DNA of 64,000 nt from contig JAUKUA010000001.1 of the NCBI GenBank assembly GCA_030549175.1, positions 6,014,001-6,078,000 of the forward strand, written 5' to 3'. The notes beneath the pieces are model-generated. The model saw only the letters and a program-made list of their open reading frames with translations. It made no database searches and had not been told where the DNA came from. Every line of letters begins with the position of its first letter. The stretch's first letter is position 1. A program made the position numbers and the translations under genes. This document shows positions 23,274-35,010 of the stretch, one piece after another. The stretch is from Lasiosphaeris hirsuta (lineage: Eukaryota; Ascomycota; Sordariomycetes; Sordariales; Lasiosphaeriaceae).

Positions 23274-25018
23274 CTGCACCTTGGCAGGTACCGACCGTTG
23301 GAGTGACGCAAGAGCTGCCCACTCGTCGCGCGGCACTGGCCAAGATGCGAAGGCAAGCCACCGACGGTTCCCTGCCTCGAGCCGCCGATCACCGCAAAGC
23401 TCCGGTTTTTAGTGTCGTAATTGTGGATCGTCGAGGGCTGGCAGACGTATATTTCGTCTTTCTGCCGTGATCCCATATGCCACCTTTCCAAGGAATGGCG
23501 CGCGTAGAGGCTTTGGAGCGGATTGATCTAGCGATCAAACGGCGTCGCGCTGCACTTGCAGTACTTGTTGCATTTTGCCCTGACTAAAAGTCACCAGCGT
23601 GGCTGGCCGCTGAAACGGTTGCGAGATCAACACCTCTCGCGCCGTTGAGCAATGCAATACCAATCTTCGGATTGAGCGCACGAGGGGCTTCATAAAGCCA
23701 ATGCAACCGCTTCTAGGTTTGTGGAGGCCAATCTTGGACACCTTATGGAGACTCATAAGAGACACTGACAAAACCGGCAGCTTACCCATTGTTTATCGCC
23801 TGGGGCGTCTCCATAATCCCTGTCGCTCATCATTGCCGTGGTTGCGGATTCAGTGCGGTGCGTGCGCGGTGGTGGTGGGTCCCGTCTGTGACGAGTGCGG
23901 GGAGGAATGCGACTATGACCGACCGAAGAGGGAAGCGTAAGCCAGTCGAGGATGAATATTGAAGAGTTGGGAGTGAGACTACTCAGAATATCCAACGCGA
24001 GGGAGGAAGAGGAATGATGCGACCTTTAAAGAACTGTGACACGAATTCGATAGAACACTAAAAGCCGCGGCGTAGGAGTTCTTGTCCTTATGATCAATAA
24101 TGGAGAGGGCATGGGCCGGACCGTGGGTCATTACTACTACAGGAGGCACCTAACGGTGACTTGGGGGAGGGAACGCGGGGCAGTGTTCGAGACCACGCCG
24201 CCGTGACATCCGGTACCCTCTAGTCCTGCATTTTCTGCCCTTGCCTGCTATTCTCGACATGTTTCTTTCTGCTGCAGTGTGTTCTCCCGGAAGTCTCGAT
24301 GTTCGTAGCCCGTGGCCGATCGACAACAGCCAACGTATGTATTTAGCCAGGCGCAAAACGCAAGGTCCGGCCAGACGGGTCGAATCGCGTTCTGGGTGTC
24401 AGCAAAGGGAAATTTACACCTTAATACCCATATCATGCCTTATCGCGAGGCGGTGCGATCCCTCGAGCCTCGAGGCGGTGGCGCGAGCGCGGCCTGGGGG
24501 GGGGGGGCTTTGGAAGGTGGTACAGAGCAGACGCGAGGTGTTTTCCACAGATTTCGCATCAAAACAGCCACTTCTCTGTTTGCATATTGGCTGCAAAGCA
24601 ATCTAGGCCCGGCACACTATTGGCGAACTTGACCGATTCAGGCAGTCGACATGTCCTCGCACCATAATCCGCCTCCCCGGTGGAACCGAACTCTATTGAG
24701 CATGTGAGCCAGGTAATTCGGCCAGGCACCAACGAGACCCCAGAGAGACCCTGCAGCTGCAGTTCTCTTGTAGTCACGGAGAGCAAACCACGTGCGCATC
24801 CATTGGGTGCACCATCCCATGTTGGCTCTGGTGCCCTCTTGGCTCTGGGGCTCCTGCAGCATCGAAAAAGCAAAACTCGGTAGGCGGGAACAGCGAGCTA
24901 GGGCGGGGTTAGGAACCTGGGAGAACCCAAAACATGTTGACGCGGGTGCAACGCTTGCAACTAGTATAGCCCTCAAACCTCGAAGCTACCGGAATTCCAG
25001 AAACAGTTAGCTTCGGCA
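23274..25018. other. Divergent intergenic region with a poly-G run
   Basis: 1.7 kb between the Pal1-domain and Usb1 genes. It contains a run of 12 G at 24496-24507. Open frames of up to about 120 codons occur on both strands, but none has a recognisable motif or a convincing start context. Confidence 0.45.
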
Positions 25019-26020
25019 ATGGGGCTTGTCGAGTATTCCTCAGACTCGGATTCCGAGGACCGCCCATCCCCGAAAAGGCAGAGACGGGAAGCAAACCCCG
25101 ACCTTCCATCCCTGGCCTGGCCCCCGGCCCCGGCCCCGGCCCCGGCACCAGCCGCACTGGCTTTGCCCCCGCTACCCGCAGCCTTCCACGATCTGTACGC
25201 GTCCACCGTCCGGACCGCCACCAGCGACGACCCGGCGCTTCACCAGGGCCGCACGCGGCAAATCCCTCACCTGGCGGGCTACTGGCCGAGCCACCTGTAT
25301 ATCGAATGGCACCCGTCGGCCGCCGTCCACGCTCTCCTCGCCGGTCTGATAGCAACTCTCCAGTCCCACAACCCCCAACAGACCCCCCCGATCGCCTCGT
25401 TCCTAACCAGCGACCTCGGCGCACCCCAGCCCCTGCACATCAGCCTCTCTCGGCCCGTCACGTTCACCACGGCCGACAAGGATATCTTCCTCGCCCACGC
25501 CTTGGCCAGCATTGCGGGGTGTGGCCTTGCGCCGTTTGAACTCTCGTGCCGGGGCGTCGGGTGGCACCGGACCGAGGAGTCGGGCCGGTCGTTTCTTGTG
25601 CTGCGTGTTGCCAGCAGTGCCGCCGAACCAGCCGCAAGCGCGAACTCAGCTGAAAATCCAAACCCGGAGCTCACCGCGTTGCTGAAAAGGTGCAATACCC
25701 TCGTCAGCGACTACGGCCAGCCCCAGCTGTATCAATGGGCTGTGCAAGAAGAGGGTGGCGATGGTGATGGGAATGTGGCTATCGGGAATGCATTCCATGT
25801 CTCTATTGCGTGGTCGTTTGCGAAGCCGACCGAGGAGCTCGAGCGGCTGACGGGCCAAGTTTTTAGCCACCCAGAGGTAAAAGATAGAATTGCCCAACTC
25901 GCGCGAATCCCTGTGGACGGGGTCAAGGCCAAAGTTGGCAACGTGGTAACGCACATGGCTCTGCCACAGCCCGGGAGAAGAACCACTAACAACGGTTCCA
26001 ACAACCTGCTTGGTCTTTAG
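25019..26020 (+). CDS. usb1: U6 snRNA phosphodiesterase Usb1
   Basis: Single exon, 333 residues. Usb1 is a 2H-phosphodiesterase that trims the 3' uridine tail of U6 snRNA in the nucleus and leaves a protected end. The two catalytic HxS motifs are visible: LHISLSR (His140, Ser142) and FHVSIAW (His260, Ser262). The N-terminus LVEYSSDSDSED and the following basic KRQRRE are typical of fungal members. The HLYIEWHPS segment around 92-100 is also family-like. A Pro/Ala run encoded by a CCCCGG-type repeat covers residues 35-47. The spacing between HxS motifs is lengthened by an Ala/Ser/Asn-rich insertion around 198-216. Confidence 0.94.
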   Translation: MGLVEYSSDSDSEDRPSPKRQRREANPDLPSLAWPPAPAPAPAPAALALPPLPAAFHDLYASTVRTATSDDPALHQGRTRQIPHLAGYWPSHLYIEWHPSAAVHALLAGLIATLQSHNPQQTPPIASFLTSDLGAPQPLHISLSRPVTFTTADKDIFLAHALASIAGCGLAPFELSCRGVGWHRTEESGRSFLVLRVASSAAEPAASANSAENPNPELTALLKRCNTLVSDYGQPQLYQWAVQEEGGDGDGNVAIGNAFHVSIAWSFAKPTEELERLTGQVFSHPEVKDRIAQLARIPVDGVKAKVGNVVTHMALPQPGRRTTNNGSNNLLGL

Positions 26021-26436
26021 CGCATTGAAGGGCCCGGTGCTCATGCTTCAATATCCCATGATTACGTATAACTCTGTGTAGTAATCCAGATAGCAATAGC
26101 CAAAGAAAACCTATTAACCGGTTACTTGACCTAGGGCTGTTCTCCCATATGTACATACCAGTGTCGCCAGAGACGATGCAAGTCTGTATATGTACAGGCA
26201 AGTATACGACTGATGCTCGAAAGACTGGAAATCTAACCCTAGGGGTCTACTGTCCTACAACCCTCGTACACACCACGATAATAACCAGTGCAACCGCCGC
26301 CCGTCGTCAGCGAAAGCATATTCGTATTCATACCCCTTTCAACACCAACCAGTGTTGATTTTTTGAGATGCCGTAAATGCCAAGTTAAAAATGCCAAACA
26401 GGAATGTTACAATGACCGACGCTGGTGTCATTGTTC
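26021..26436. other. Convergent 3' intergenic region
   Basis: It lies between the stops of Usb1 and Ero1. It is AT-rich for this window and shows no gene. Confidence 0.45.
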
Positions 26437-28428
26437 TCAAAGCTCGTCTAAGCTGGGTCTCTGAAACTTCCACGTCCTAGGCGACACTGGGAGGCCAATG
26501 TAGAATTGCCATAGGCGCTGCACCTCTGATGTAATGATCTCCCAGCTATGGATAGCGCAATCATCAGCATATATCTAATCGCGCGATCCAACAGGAGCGG
26601 CTCAATGAGGGAGGGGAAAGACTTACAGGGTCTTTGGAAAGTCAATCCAGCTTTTGATAACAAGCTTGAAGGCCTTCATCACCAGCGCAAGTTCATCGTC
26701 AAACTCGTCCCTGAACGTTCTGTTCCGGTACTCAGGCGGCTCGTCCTCGTCGATCTCTTCATCGACCGCCTCAGATGGTTTCGGCGCCGGGGCGGGCGAA
26801 ACCGAGGTTGTCGGGTTTGACACGGGAGTGGAAACAATCACATGGCGCGGTTTCTTTGCTCGATCCGGGATCACGTTCATCTTCTCCGCCTGTTTCCTGG
26901 CGCCATTATCAATCTTGTTCTTCGCCGCCCCCTCGCCCTCCTCCACCATCCCTCGGAACTGCTGGATCGCGCTCAAGCTACTGCCCAGGCGGGCGTACGT
27001 GTTGAACAGGGCCACCAACTCGGTACGTTTTAACACGGGCACCTCGGGTGCATCGTTGTTGTCAAACTCAAACAGCACCTTAAGTGCGGTTCCGTAGCCA
27101 GACGTCTGCAGCTTCCCCCACAGACGGCACTTGTCGCAACCGACGCAGTCCATCACCCGGCTGACATTGCGGAACCGGTTGCGGAAGTCTTCCTTGAGGG
27201 ACGGGCCCTCGCCGTTCTTGAACATGAGGCTCTCGTCAAAGATCTGCGGTACGCTCGATGCCTTCTCCACAACGGACAAGACTTTGGCGCGCGTGGCCGC
27301 GTCTTGATCACGGTCGCCCATACAGAATGTGTAGTCAGTGTGGCTGGAGAGGTAGGGTCCTAGCTTGGCAATGGCGCGTGTGAGGAGCGCGTAGTTGAAG
27401 TACAGATTGCTGATACGGTCCGGGGAATTATGCAGGCGATTAGAATAGCAGGCGACGTTTGGCTGCCACTGGCCCGTGGTCTGGTTCAAAAAGTCCCAGC
27501 AAATATGTGTCGAGATGCTTGCGTGCATGCCTGAGATGACGCGGTAAAAGACGCGCTTCTCCAGACACTCGGCCTCGTGCTCCAAACCCGTCTTGGCCAC
27601 AAAAGGGGTGAGCGGGTTGGACTGGCGCTGCTCTTCGAGAACCTGCTGCCGCCCTGCGGCCTCTATTACCGCCTTAAAGTCCATCGCGGCTGGTCCCTTC
27701 GGCATCATGACCTTACCAAGCGATGCCGAGTGAGGAAACGAGCTTTTCTGGAAGCAGTTCTCGCCGTAAATGGCATCCCACACCTGCTTCGCGCCGGCGC
27801 CGGCGTAGCCGGTGTAGCGCTCTGGGTTCCGCAAGAGACTCACATAGTCCCCCTTAGAGGCGGTGCTCTCGTCCTCGGGCACGCAGTAGTCGCGGTCATC
27901 GCACTCGTCATCGTACTCAACCACGCAGCTTTCCCCAACATTCTCTCCTAGCCCGCCCTGAAGAGGCGTCTTGGGCCGTTCCCTTTGAATGCTCTTTCCA
28001 GGGTGTTTTGCCCGGGGGCCCTCTAGCTTGCCGAGCTCGCTAGCTCGCCAAACTTCAGGGATGTCCTCCTCGTTGTCGAGCGTCTCAACGGCACAGGCAA
28101 TGTTGCCGCACATACCATTCTCTTCGTCCCAGAACGGGCATTTCTTATTGAAAAGGTTGAGCCGGTAGTAGGAGAAGAAGTCGGTGGTCTGGACAAGCTC
28201 TTCAACCGCCGGGTTTACTTTGCGGTTGAGGCGCTCGAGGGTGGAGTAGGAGGCACATGCGTCGCTGACGATAGCCTTTGGCGAGATCTGGGAAAGGGCG
28301 CGGTTAGAAGATAATACACGACAGTGACCTGACTCCGTAGGGGCCGAGGGGGCGGCGGGGCAGGTGGCTGCTACAAAGCCAAAGGAGGCCAGAAGGTAAA
28401 CAGATGCGTATACATACAGCGCATGCAT
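26437..28428 (-). CDS. ero1: Endoplasmic reticulum oxidoreductin Ero1
   Basis: Exon 1 is 28428-26627 and a short last exon is 26545-26437 (81-bp intron), giving 636 residues. Ero1 is the FAD-dependent oxidase that recharges protein disulfide isomerase in the ER lumen. The start at 28428 puts a signal peptide (MHALYVYASVYLLASFGFVAA) at the N-terminus. The shuttle disulfide motif is CGNIAC and the active-site motif is CVGCDKC. FAD-contact segments such as HASISTHICWDFLN and RDYCVPEDESTASKGDYVSLLRNPERYTGYAGAGAKQVWDAIY are well kept. The last exon restores the family C-terminus LWEIITSEVQRLWQFYIGLP. Reading through the donor instead stops after KTL. The acidic, Pro-rich insert near residue 580 looks disordered. 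Confidence 0.96.
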
Positions 28429-29936
28429 CTTGAGGTTCTCGCGGGTTCTGCCCGCATTGCACCTGTGGACCCCAGAGAGCAAAGAGCGACAGGTAGAAGA
28501 GCCGAGAAGCCGTCTTCATAGCTGCGGAAGATGACCGTCCGGTACAGTTCTGTGGTATTCGGCTTGGAGAATTGCCGGTATAGTAAGAGGCGGGCGTATG
28601 TGGGCTTGGCCAGTTGTCTGGGACTGCTTTTCCGAGACCAAGTCTGAAACTGTATTGCTGGCTTGGAGGCGTGGTCCGGCTCTCAATGCCTGCGACAAAT
28701 CATCCGCGGGTGAGCGAGGGCGAGGGCGTGGATGTGGTATCTTATCGATAACAGGTTTGACGCCAATCACAAAGACCAGGCCCGCATTGGCTAATTGCAC
28801 TTGGAGCAGAAGACGGGGAGCAGGAGGATTAAGAAAGCAAATTCGGGTAACAAAAAGGACTGTGAAAAGCTATCGGGTGGATTGTCTTTTATCTGGCTGT
28901 TTTGAAAGGATGATGGGTGTCGGTCCGTCCGTTGGGCAAGCGAACAGGCCATGGCTTATTTTTGATAGGTGAAATGTGTCCAAAAGCTCCGAATCAGCAG
29001 ATGTTTAAGTGCCGACGGACGATATGCCATAACCTGATTGCTTGGAAAGCATGGAACTCGCCGACGCATTTAAACCCATAAATCCCAAGCAGGCGCCTTG
29101 CCCACGTTTTATTGATGATATAATCAGGATTGGTCTTGATTTGCTCGCTGTCCTCGGCTCAGGGACTAGGTATCTTATCGACAGCGTGGCTTTCACAAGA
29201 CAATCGCCACAACCACGACCACGCGCAGCCGCGACTTCCAATGACCCCGCAATATTCGTCGTTCACACCATTACCCATAGGACAGGAAGCATCGATGTTG
29301 CCCTTTTTACCTCTCAGAGATGCCCAGTACAAACGAATGCAGCTCATGCTACCACGACTAATGAAATGTTCTATTATTCTGCAATACACCGAGTGGCCTG
29401 CTCATATCAACAATTCGATTTCACGCTTCATTGTAGAATACTAGCCATTACCTGCCGGTATGCAATTTCTGACGGGTTGCCGCTTTTCTTTTGACATTCG
29501 TCTCAACACAAACAGCGACCCGAATGCCCGGCTAGCGGTCTCAGCCCGCATCACCCTACGCGGGTTGCAAGTATTTCAACAACGCCTGGCCCGCCACCCA
29601 ACAGCACATGGCACCACCCAATTGCTCCTAAATCCCGTCCAGGTCCCCGCCGCGTTACTGTGCTCAAGCACACCGCGGCTCTCTCGTCACTTCCAAGCCA
29701 AGCCAACCAGGCTGCCATGCTGGGGGTTTGTTTTCCCGTAGGAATCGGTGATTAATGGCCGAGTCGAGGGTTTCAGGGCATGTGATGAGGGGGTCCATGA
29801 TGCCATGATATGTCCTAATGTCAAGGACGCACTACGCCCATATGTAAAGGTGGGAATCGCTATGCAGTCGTGATCATGGTAATGCAAGATATGGTACAAG
29901 TCCTCAAATATCCTCTCTCTGTCCTGTTGTTGTCGC
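28429..29936. other. Upstream region of Ero1 and downstream region of Cks1
   Basis: 1.5 kb without a supported gene. A CAGCGTG sequence, the core of the yeast unfolded-protein-response element, lies at 29182-29188 on the plus strand, about 750 bp from the Ero1 start. At this distance it may be chance. Confidence 0.4.
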
Positions 29937-30457
29937 TCACTGCGGAGGCTGGTAGTTTAGGGGGCGCCTGTTGCATACGTCAGTATGAATCTTCATCTAG
30001 CCAGTTGGAAGGGCCCTTGCTGACTTGAAAAGCAGGATATGGGGCTCCGGCTCATGGACTTCATAGTGCTCCCAGCCCAGACTCTGCGTAGTTTGTTAGT
30101 GTTGCACACTCGTCAAATGGCATGCGAAAAGTCTCACCTGCGTGATACCCATTGCCCGCCACTCCTCCTCCCAGAGAAGCTTCAATGTGCCCTTCGACTT
30201 GTCGTGGTACTCGGAGGGGATGGCCTTGAGCATGGCCTTGGGCAGTTGCACATGACGGTACTCGAACTCGCTATCATTGTAGCTGCCGCTTGTGAGTCAA
30301 TGTAAACAAAGAGCGCGTGTCGGAACTCAACATACCGTGTTGAATAGTGGATTGAGTCGATGAACTCGTCCAGACGCGCTCGCTCGTTGTCACTGAGAGG
30401 GCGCGGTACCGTGTTGCGGCGGGTGGTGTCAATGCCCATCTCTTCTGGGGTCGACAT
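29937..30457 (-). CDS. cks1: Cyclin-dependent kinase regulatory subunit Cks1
   Basis: Four exons: 30457-30336, 30288-30138, 30083-30025, 29967-29937, giving 120 residues. Cks proteins bind the cyclin-dependent kinase and phosphorylated substrates, promoting multisite phosphorylation. The core is typical: [23 protein letters not shown], then [46 protein letters not shown]. The [14 protein letters not shown] strand-exchange hinge is present. The final exon codes only the last ten residues (RPLNYQPPQ plus stop, after the split Lys codon) and follows a weak GTCAGC donor. Without it the frame would read on to a stop at 29997 with an atypical tail. Divergent from the Rsc4-like gene. Confidence 0.95.
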
Positions 30458-30591
30458 CTTGTGTGCGATATTGGGTAGGGAGTGAGAAAAGAATAGCACA
30501 AGGACGCCTGGGCTGCTAGGCACTGCTCCAAAGGCTTGGTGGCAATATATTGGTATAGTTTGGTGTGCAGGTGGGAGGGCTGTTGGATGCG

Positions 30592-30597
30592 ACGCGT
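30592..30597. promoter_or_regulatory. MluI-type cell-cycle box (ACGCGT) upstream of Cks1
   Basis: The palindrome ACGCGT sits 135 bp upstream of the Cks1 start inside GACGCGTC. In yeasts this core is bound by MBF at G1/S genes. A role here is inferred from the cell-cycle function of the gene. Confidence 0.4.
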
Positions 30598-31381
30598 CAA
30601 GCAAGGTGGCTCTTGAGAAGGCACGGGTGGTGAAAGTTCGGTGTGGATGTCCGGTTGCGCCCTGCGAGATGGAAGCGGTTTGGGATTTTTGAAATGTGAG
30701 AGGATGCCGGGCTCGGGGTACTGCAGATACCTGAACAGCAAATCGGAAGGAGAACAACTTGCGCGGCAGTGTTTGAGAAGAGAAGAATAAAAGGACGGGG
30801 CTCAGTGTGCTGTGTCTCGGCGTTGGAAAGAAAGTTGCCGAGTGTTGTCGGGTGCGATGGGCAGTGGGTGATCGTAAACAAATCGGCTCACAAGGCGGGC
30901 ATGTGTTTCCGTTGCTGTCGCCCGACCCGACGCCACCAAATTTTGCTGACCCCTCCACCCCGCCGAAGCACACATGGTGACCGTGCCAGTGCATGATCAC
31001 CTGACTTGTGCACGGGTGGGTCATTTCACAAAGACTGCGGCCTGACATTTCAGGCAGCAGTGAAACTACTTCAGCCAATTCCACGGTACAAGGACGCTGC
31101 ACCAAAGCTGAGGTCAGAATACCAATAATCCCCATGCACACCCCGATTGACCAGCTTTTTGTTGAGCCTGAAACGGGTCATGGTCGCTGCTGCAGTTGAG
31201 GGTTTGCAGTCGATTTCTCCTTTCCATCTCCCCATTGGGTCCTCGTGTCCACCCACTTACAGCACTGGCAGCAGCCTTGGCCTTGTCACCCGGAACAGCC
31301 GCCCTGTGCCTATTGTAGGTTGGAGCGCGGAGGTTCCCACTAAAGTCGTGTCATTTTTTGCGCCCGCCGAACAATCACCAA

Positions 31382-31387
31382 ACGCGT
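31382..31387. promoter_or_regulatory. MluI-type box (ACGCGT) upstream of the Rsc4-like gene
   Basis: A second ACGCGT lies about 156 bp upstream of the Rsc4-like start, at the other end of the same divergent region. Function is inferred. Confidence 0.35.
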
Positions 31388-31542
31388 CTCAACTGCGCCA
31401 GCTTGGACAGCTCGCCCCCTCGGTCACCCCTCGACCGCAACAGCCATTGCAGAAGCTGCACCCCGTCAACAGCGCTCCCTCGTGTGTCTCCAAATAGCTC
31501 TTCGTGCCAGCTATCGCCGTAATCCACTTGCATCTCCGCGCC

Positions 31543-34218
31543 ATGGAGAATAAGCGGAAGGCAACCAACTCGGCCGGCGCTGGCGCCGTTGACGGCGACG
31601 ACCGAGCTGCTAAGCGGCGCAAGGTACCCGGTGTATGTCGCGTCTATTTTCTTTTTAGTCTTTTGATATACCCCGTGCGATGCGCGCCCGTTTCCCAAGG
31701 TGTAAGGAACGGCCCTCCGTTTGCGACGGCTGGTGCAATGCAAGGTTGATGCCCACCGTATGATGCCTCCTTGCACCGCACACCCGCGGCCTCGGCCGGC
31801 AGGCTTCCCGAGATCGTCCCTGGGCCATGCCGTCGAGGGCTGCCCCGCGGCGGCCCTACTTTGATAGAGCATCGGATATCCGATGGATACCACGCGCTAC
31901 GCATTACGCAACCGACCTGACTAACCAGGGGAATAGCCGATGAAGGATTACGACCTCACCAAGGGTGAGTCCTACGAGTCCACCACCTCTTACGGCTTGC
32001 ATTTTCTGGATATGATCCGAAGAACCAAGGATAAGAGGTACGTCCACATCATTCGATGTTCAACGCACCATCTCCGCGGTGGCTTGCGGCCTTGTATCTG
32101 CCCTTCGTACCGTAGCATCCTAAGCTGACTGTGGATATGACAGCGGCCGGACCGTTGCGGACTACTTTGAGAATCTCTTGCCGAGAGAAGGCAACGAAGA
32201 GTATTACATGCGCATCAAGATGCCGATTTCGCTCAAGACGATCGAACGTAAGCTCCAAAACCAGGATTTTGCAAATCTTGCCGAATTGGAGAGCTACTTC
32301 AAGCGCATGGTCACGAACGCGAAAGAGTTCTACAACAAGGGGTCTGAGATATTTGAGGATGCTGAGAGGGTGCGAAAGGCGCTCAGCAACTATATGACAA
32401 AAACGAACCCGGCCTACAAGCTGATTCCTGGGTACAGCTGCCAGGCGGCGCCTATTCCTGAGGACCTAGAGTCGGCGCCTGAGGCAAGGGATGACGAAGA
32501 TGCCGAGGGCGAGGATGAGGATGCGGAAGGCGAGGAGGATGCCGAGGGCGAAGATGACGATGAAGATGATGACGACGACGACGACGAGGACGACGACGAC
32601 GACGATGAAGGCCAGGGTCGAAAGAAAATTATCCTCAAGCGAAGAGGACCTGGACGCCCCCCCCGGAATGGATCGACGCCGGCTCGGGGAATAGGTAAGA
32701 ACCTGAGAGCAAAGCCGGATCATGAATTCGAAGGGGTGCCTTATAAAGGCCTGAATTTCCAGCACGCACAGGAAAAGATTGTCGAGGAGCTTATCCGCAA
32801 GCCAGACGGATCGTACGCAGCCTATTCCCTCTTGTTTCTTTCATGGCCAAGCTAACTTGTCAAGTGATCCATATTTTCTGGATTTCATCAATCTGCCACC
32901 CCGGACGTATAAGGATTACTTCGCCGTCATCGCCTCGCCTCTTTCTCTGAAAGGGCTACAGAAGCTGGTAAAAGGTGTTCACGGCAGACAACCCGCAACC
33001 GGAGTGAGCGACTTCAAAAACTGGGCCTCATTTGAGGAAAGGGCGAGGCTTCTGTGGGACAATGCACACTATTACAATGAAGAAGGGAGTGCAATTCACA
33101 CTCTGGCAACTGAGCTAAACGTATGCGAATATAGCCCCCTTTTGCAATCAAACTATGCTAACAGTTGTCGCTTTAGCAATGTTTCGAAAGGGAGCTGAGG
33201 GAGGCGAAATCAGCAGTTCAAGAGCCACCGCAACCCAAAATAAAACTAAAGGTTACCCCCGGCCAAGAGACACCAGCACCCGGGGCTAAGAGAATCACTA
33301 TTCATGTTAAAGATCCCAAAAGTAGCGGTGCTCCTTCGCCGGCACCGCCAACCGGCCTCTCAAGTAACTCGAGCCGTGTTGATGTAACTTTCGAAGTTAA
33401 TCGACCCATGCCTACCGCAGCAAACCCACCAGGTCTTGGCTATCAGCACGCTCAGCTTGACAAGGCGAGAAGCCTGTCTACGCCTGGAGCATCCCCAAGC
33501 CCATTGCCCAGCGGTGTCAGACCTGAAGGAACGCTTCAGCCATCACCAGCAATGCTGCCACGGGCAAATGGCACAATGCCCGGCCAAATGAGCACCCCGA
33601 ACGGCATCGGAACGCCTGGACAGCATCCTCAATATACTCCAGGAATTCCCATTCAAAACGGCCACCCGCCAGTTGTCGCGGCACCAATACCTCCTCCAAT
33701 CTACGATAAAAAATATCGTGCGTCAGGCAGAGGTGAGGCGTCACGTTCCCCATCTACAAGTATACATACATCTAACACACTTTTCCTTAGGTGTCGCTGA
33801 TGCTCTCATACAAAGTCTCTTGGTGAGGACCCACCCTTCTGTCGTCCCAGAGCGACGGTCCAGGCTCGAGATTCTGGCGCACCCAAAGCTTGCGCAGCAA
33901 AGCGTCACCACGCATGTCCCCGGGAATCACAACCGTGTGCAGATCGTCCCCCGGATTGCGCCCTTAGAGCAGCAGCTGCGGCAGTATCGGCTCTTTGTTA
34001 CAGTCAATGGCCAAATAGTCAACAGGTCAACCCCTCTCCCCAGCCCCGATGATCCGCTCCCTCTCAACGCCATGGTATTTGATGTACACCTACTCCCGGG
34101 CACCAACCTAATCGCCGTCACGGTGGTGGCTGCGTTGCCGAAGGGACAGAAGCTGCCAAATGGTGCAGATTGCGAGGTTGAGAAGTTCACTGTCAACGTT
34201 CATTTGTCGAAACCATAG
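31543..34218 (+). CDS. rsc4: Tandem bromodomain protein, RSC chromatin-remodelling subunit (Rsc4-like)
   Basis: Six exons: 31543-31632, 31937-32037, 32144-32812, 32865-33120, 33177-33732, 33791-34218, giving 699 residues. RSC uses ATP to move nucleosomes, and its bromodomain subunits bind acetylated histones. The first bromodomain spans about residues 40-155 (YFENLLPRE, MPISLKTIERKL, EFYNKGSEIFEDA with Asn128). The second spans about 260-375 (FLDFINLPPRTYKDYFAVIASPLSL, LLWDNAHYYNEEGS). Between them lies an acidic run (about 180-219) followed by a basic AT-hook-like GPGRPPRNG at about 232-240. A Pro/Ser/Asn-rich linker leads to a conserved C-terminal domain (VADALIQSLLVRTHPS to VEKFTVNVHLSKP). 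The first intron, about 304 bp, is unusually long here, so a missed exon or an alternative donor at 31624 is possible. Confidence 0.9.
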
Positions 34219-35010
34219 GTTGGTCATTCGACTGTTAAGCGGGATAGTCGAACTTCGGCTAAGGACCGTGGGAATATCCGCAATCGGTAATGTCGAGGAA
34301 ACTGGGCGGTAGCTTTGGCTGGTAATAAGCTAAACAAAGGAAACGTTGTGTCATGGTGGGTAACGATGGAAGCTGGTGTTGCGGTGGGAGGTTATTGTAT
34401 TTGAATCTGCCCAACGGAATCAGCTCTAGCGGATTTGATTTTCAATGCTTAGACTAGCCAGGACGCGGCGCAGTATTGGCATTGCTTTTGTAACAACAAG
34501 GCCAAGGTGCTACATCTACGGAAGACGTTTATTTCAGGGCAGCGACCTGAGGTCTTGAGTCTAAAGATTCATTCCTCTGGTCCTAGGCCGTCCGTCAGGC
34601 AGCGGTGTTATTAGGTTGATGCTTTGAGGAGCGAAAATGATTCTACATGCTTTATTGAAGATAGCGAACTGGAATGCAAGCCGAACGCAATTCCCAGAAT
34701 CTTCCCTTCTCCGGCATGGTCTTTATTGCATGATGCAGATGGTGCTATTGCGACAAGTCCGGCGAACGAAGTATCTTACTTTTCTTTGTCTGGTCTGGCT
34801 GTGAGCTACCCCTATTGCTCTACACGACCGTCTTTGATCAGCCCCGTCGATATACATCCCGATAGAGCCTCCCTTGCCCCCATACGAAGATGGGACATAT
34901 TTGACTCAAGATAAGGACGTTGGTTTCTTTTTATCATACGAAATAAGCCGCCCAAAGGCACTACACCGACACCTCAACTCAACAACAAGTCACACCCCTA
35001 ATTCATACCA
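34219..35010. other. Intergenic region, Rsc4-like 3' end and next promoter
   Basis: About 790 bp. It shows AT-rich 3' sequence, then sequence typical of a promoter ending in an A/C-rich leader just before the start at 35011. No gene is supported. Confidence 0.45.

Larger units (their letters stand above)
30458..31542. promoter_or_regulatory. Shared upstream region of Cks1 and the Rsc4-like gene
   Basis: 1.1 kb between two divergent start codons. It contains two ACGCGT boxes, one near each gene, given separately. No ORF in it is convincing. Confidence 0.5.

Noticed and set aside
32414..32638. Poly-serine ORF opposite the Rsc4-like gene
   Set aside because: An antisense reading of the Asp/Glu repeat.
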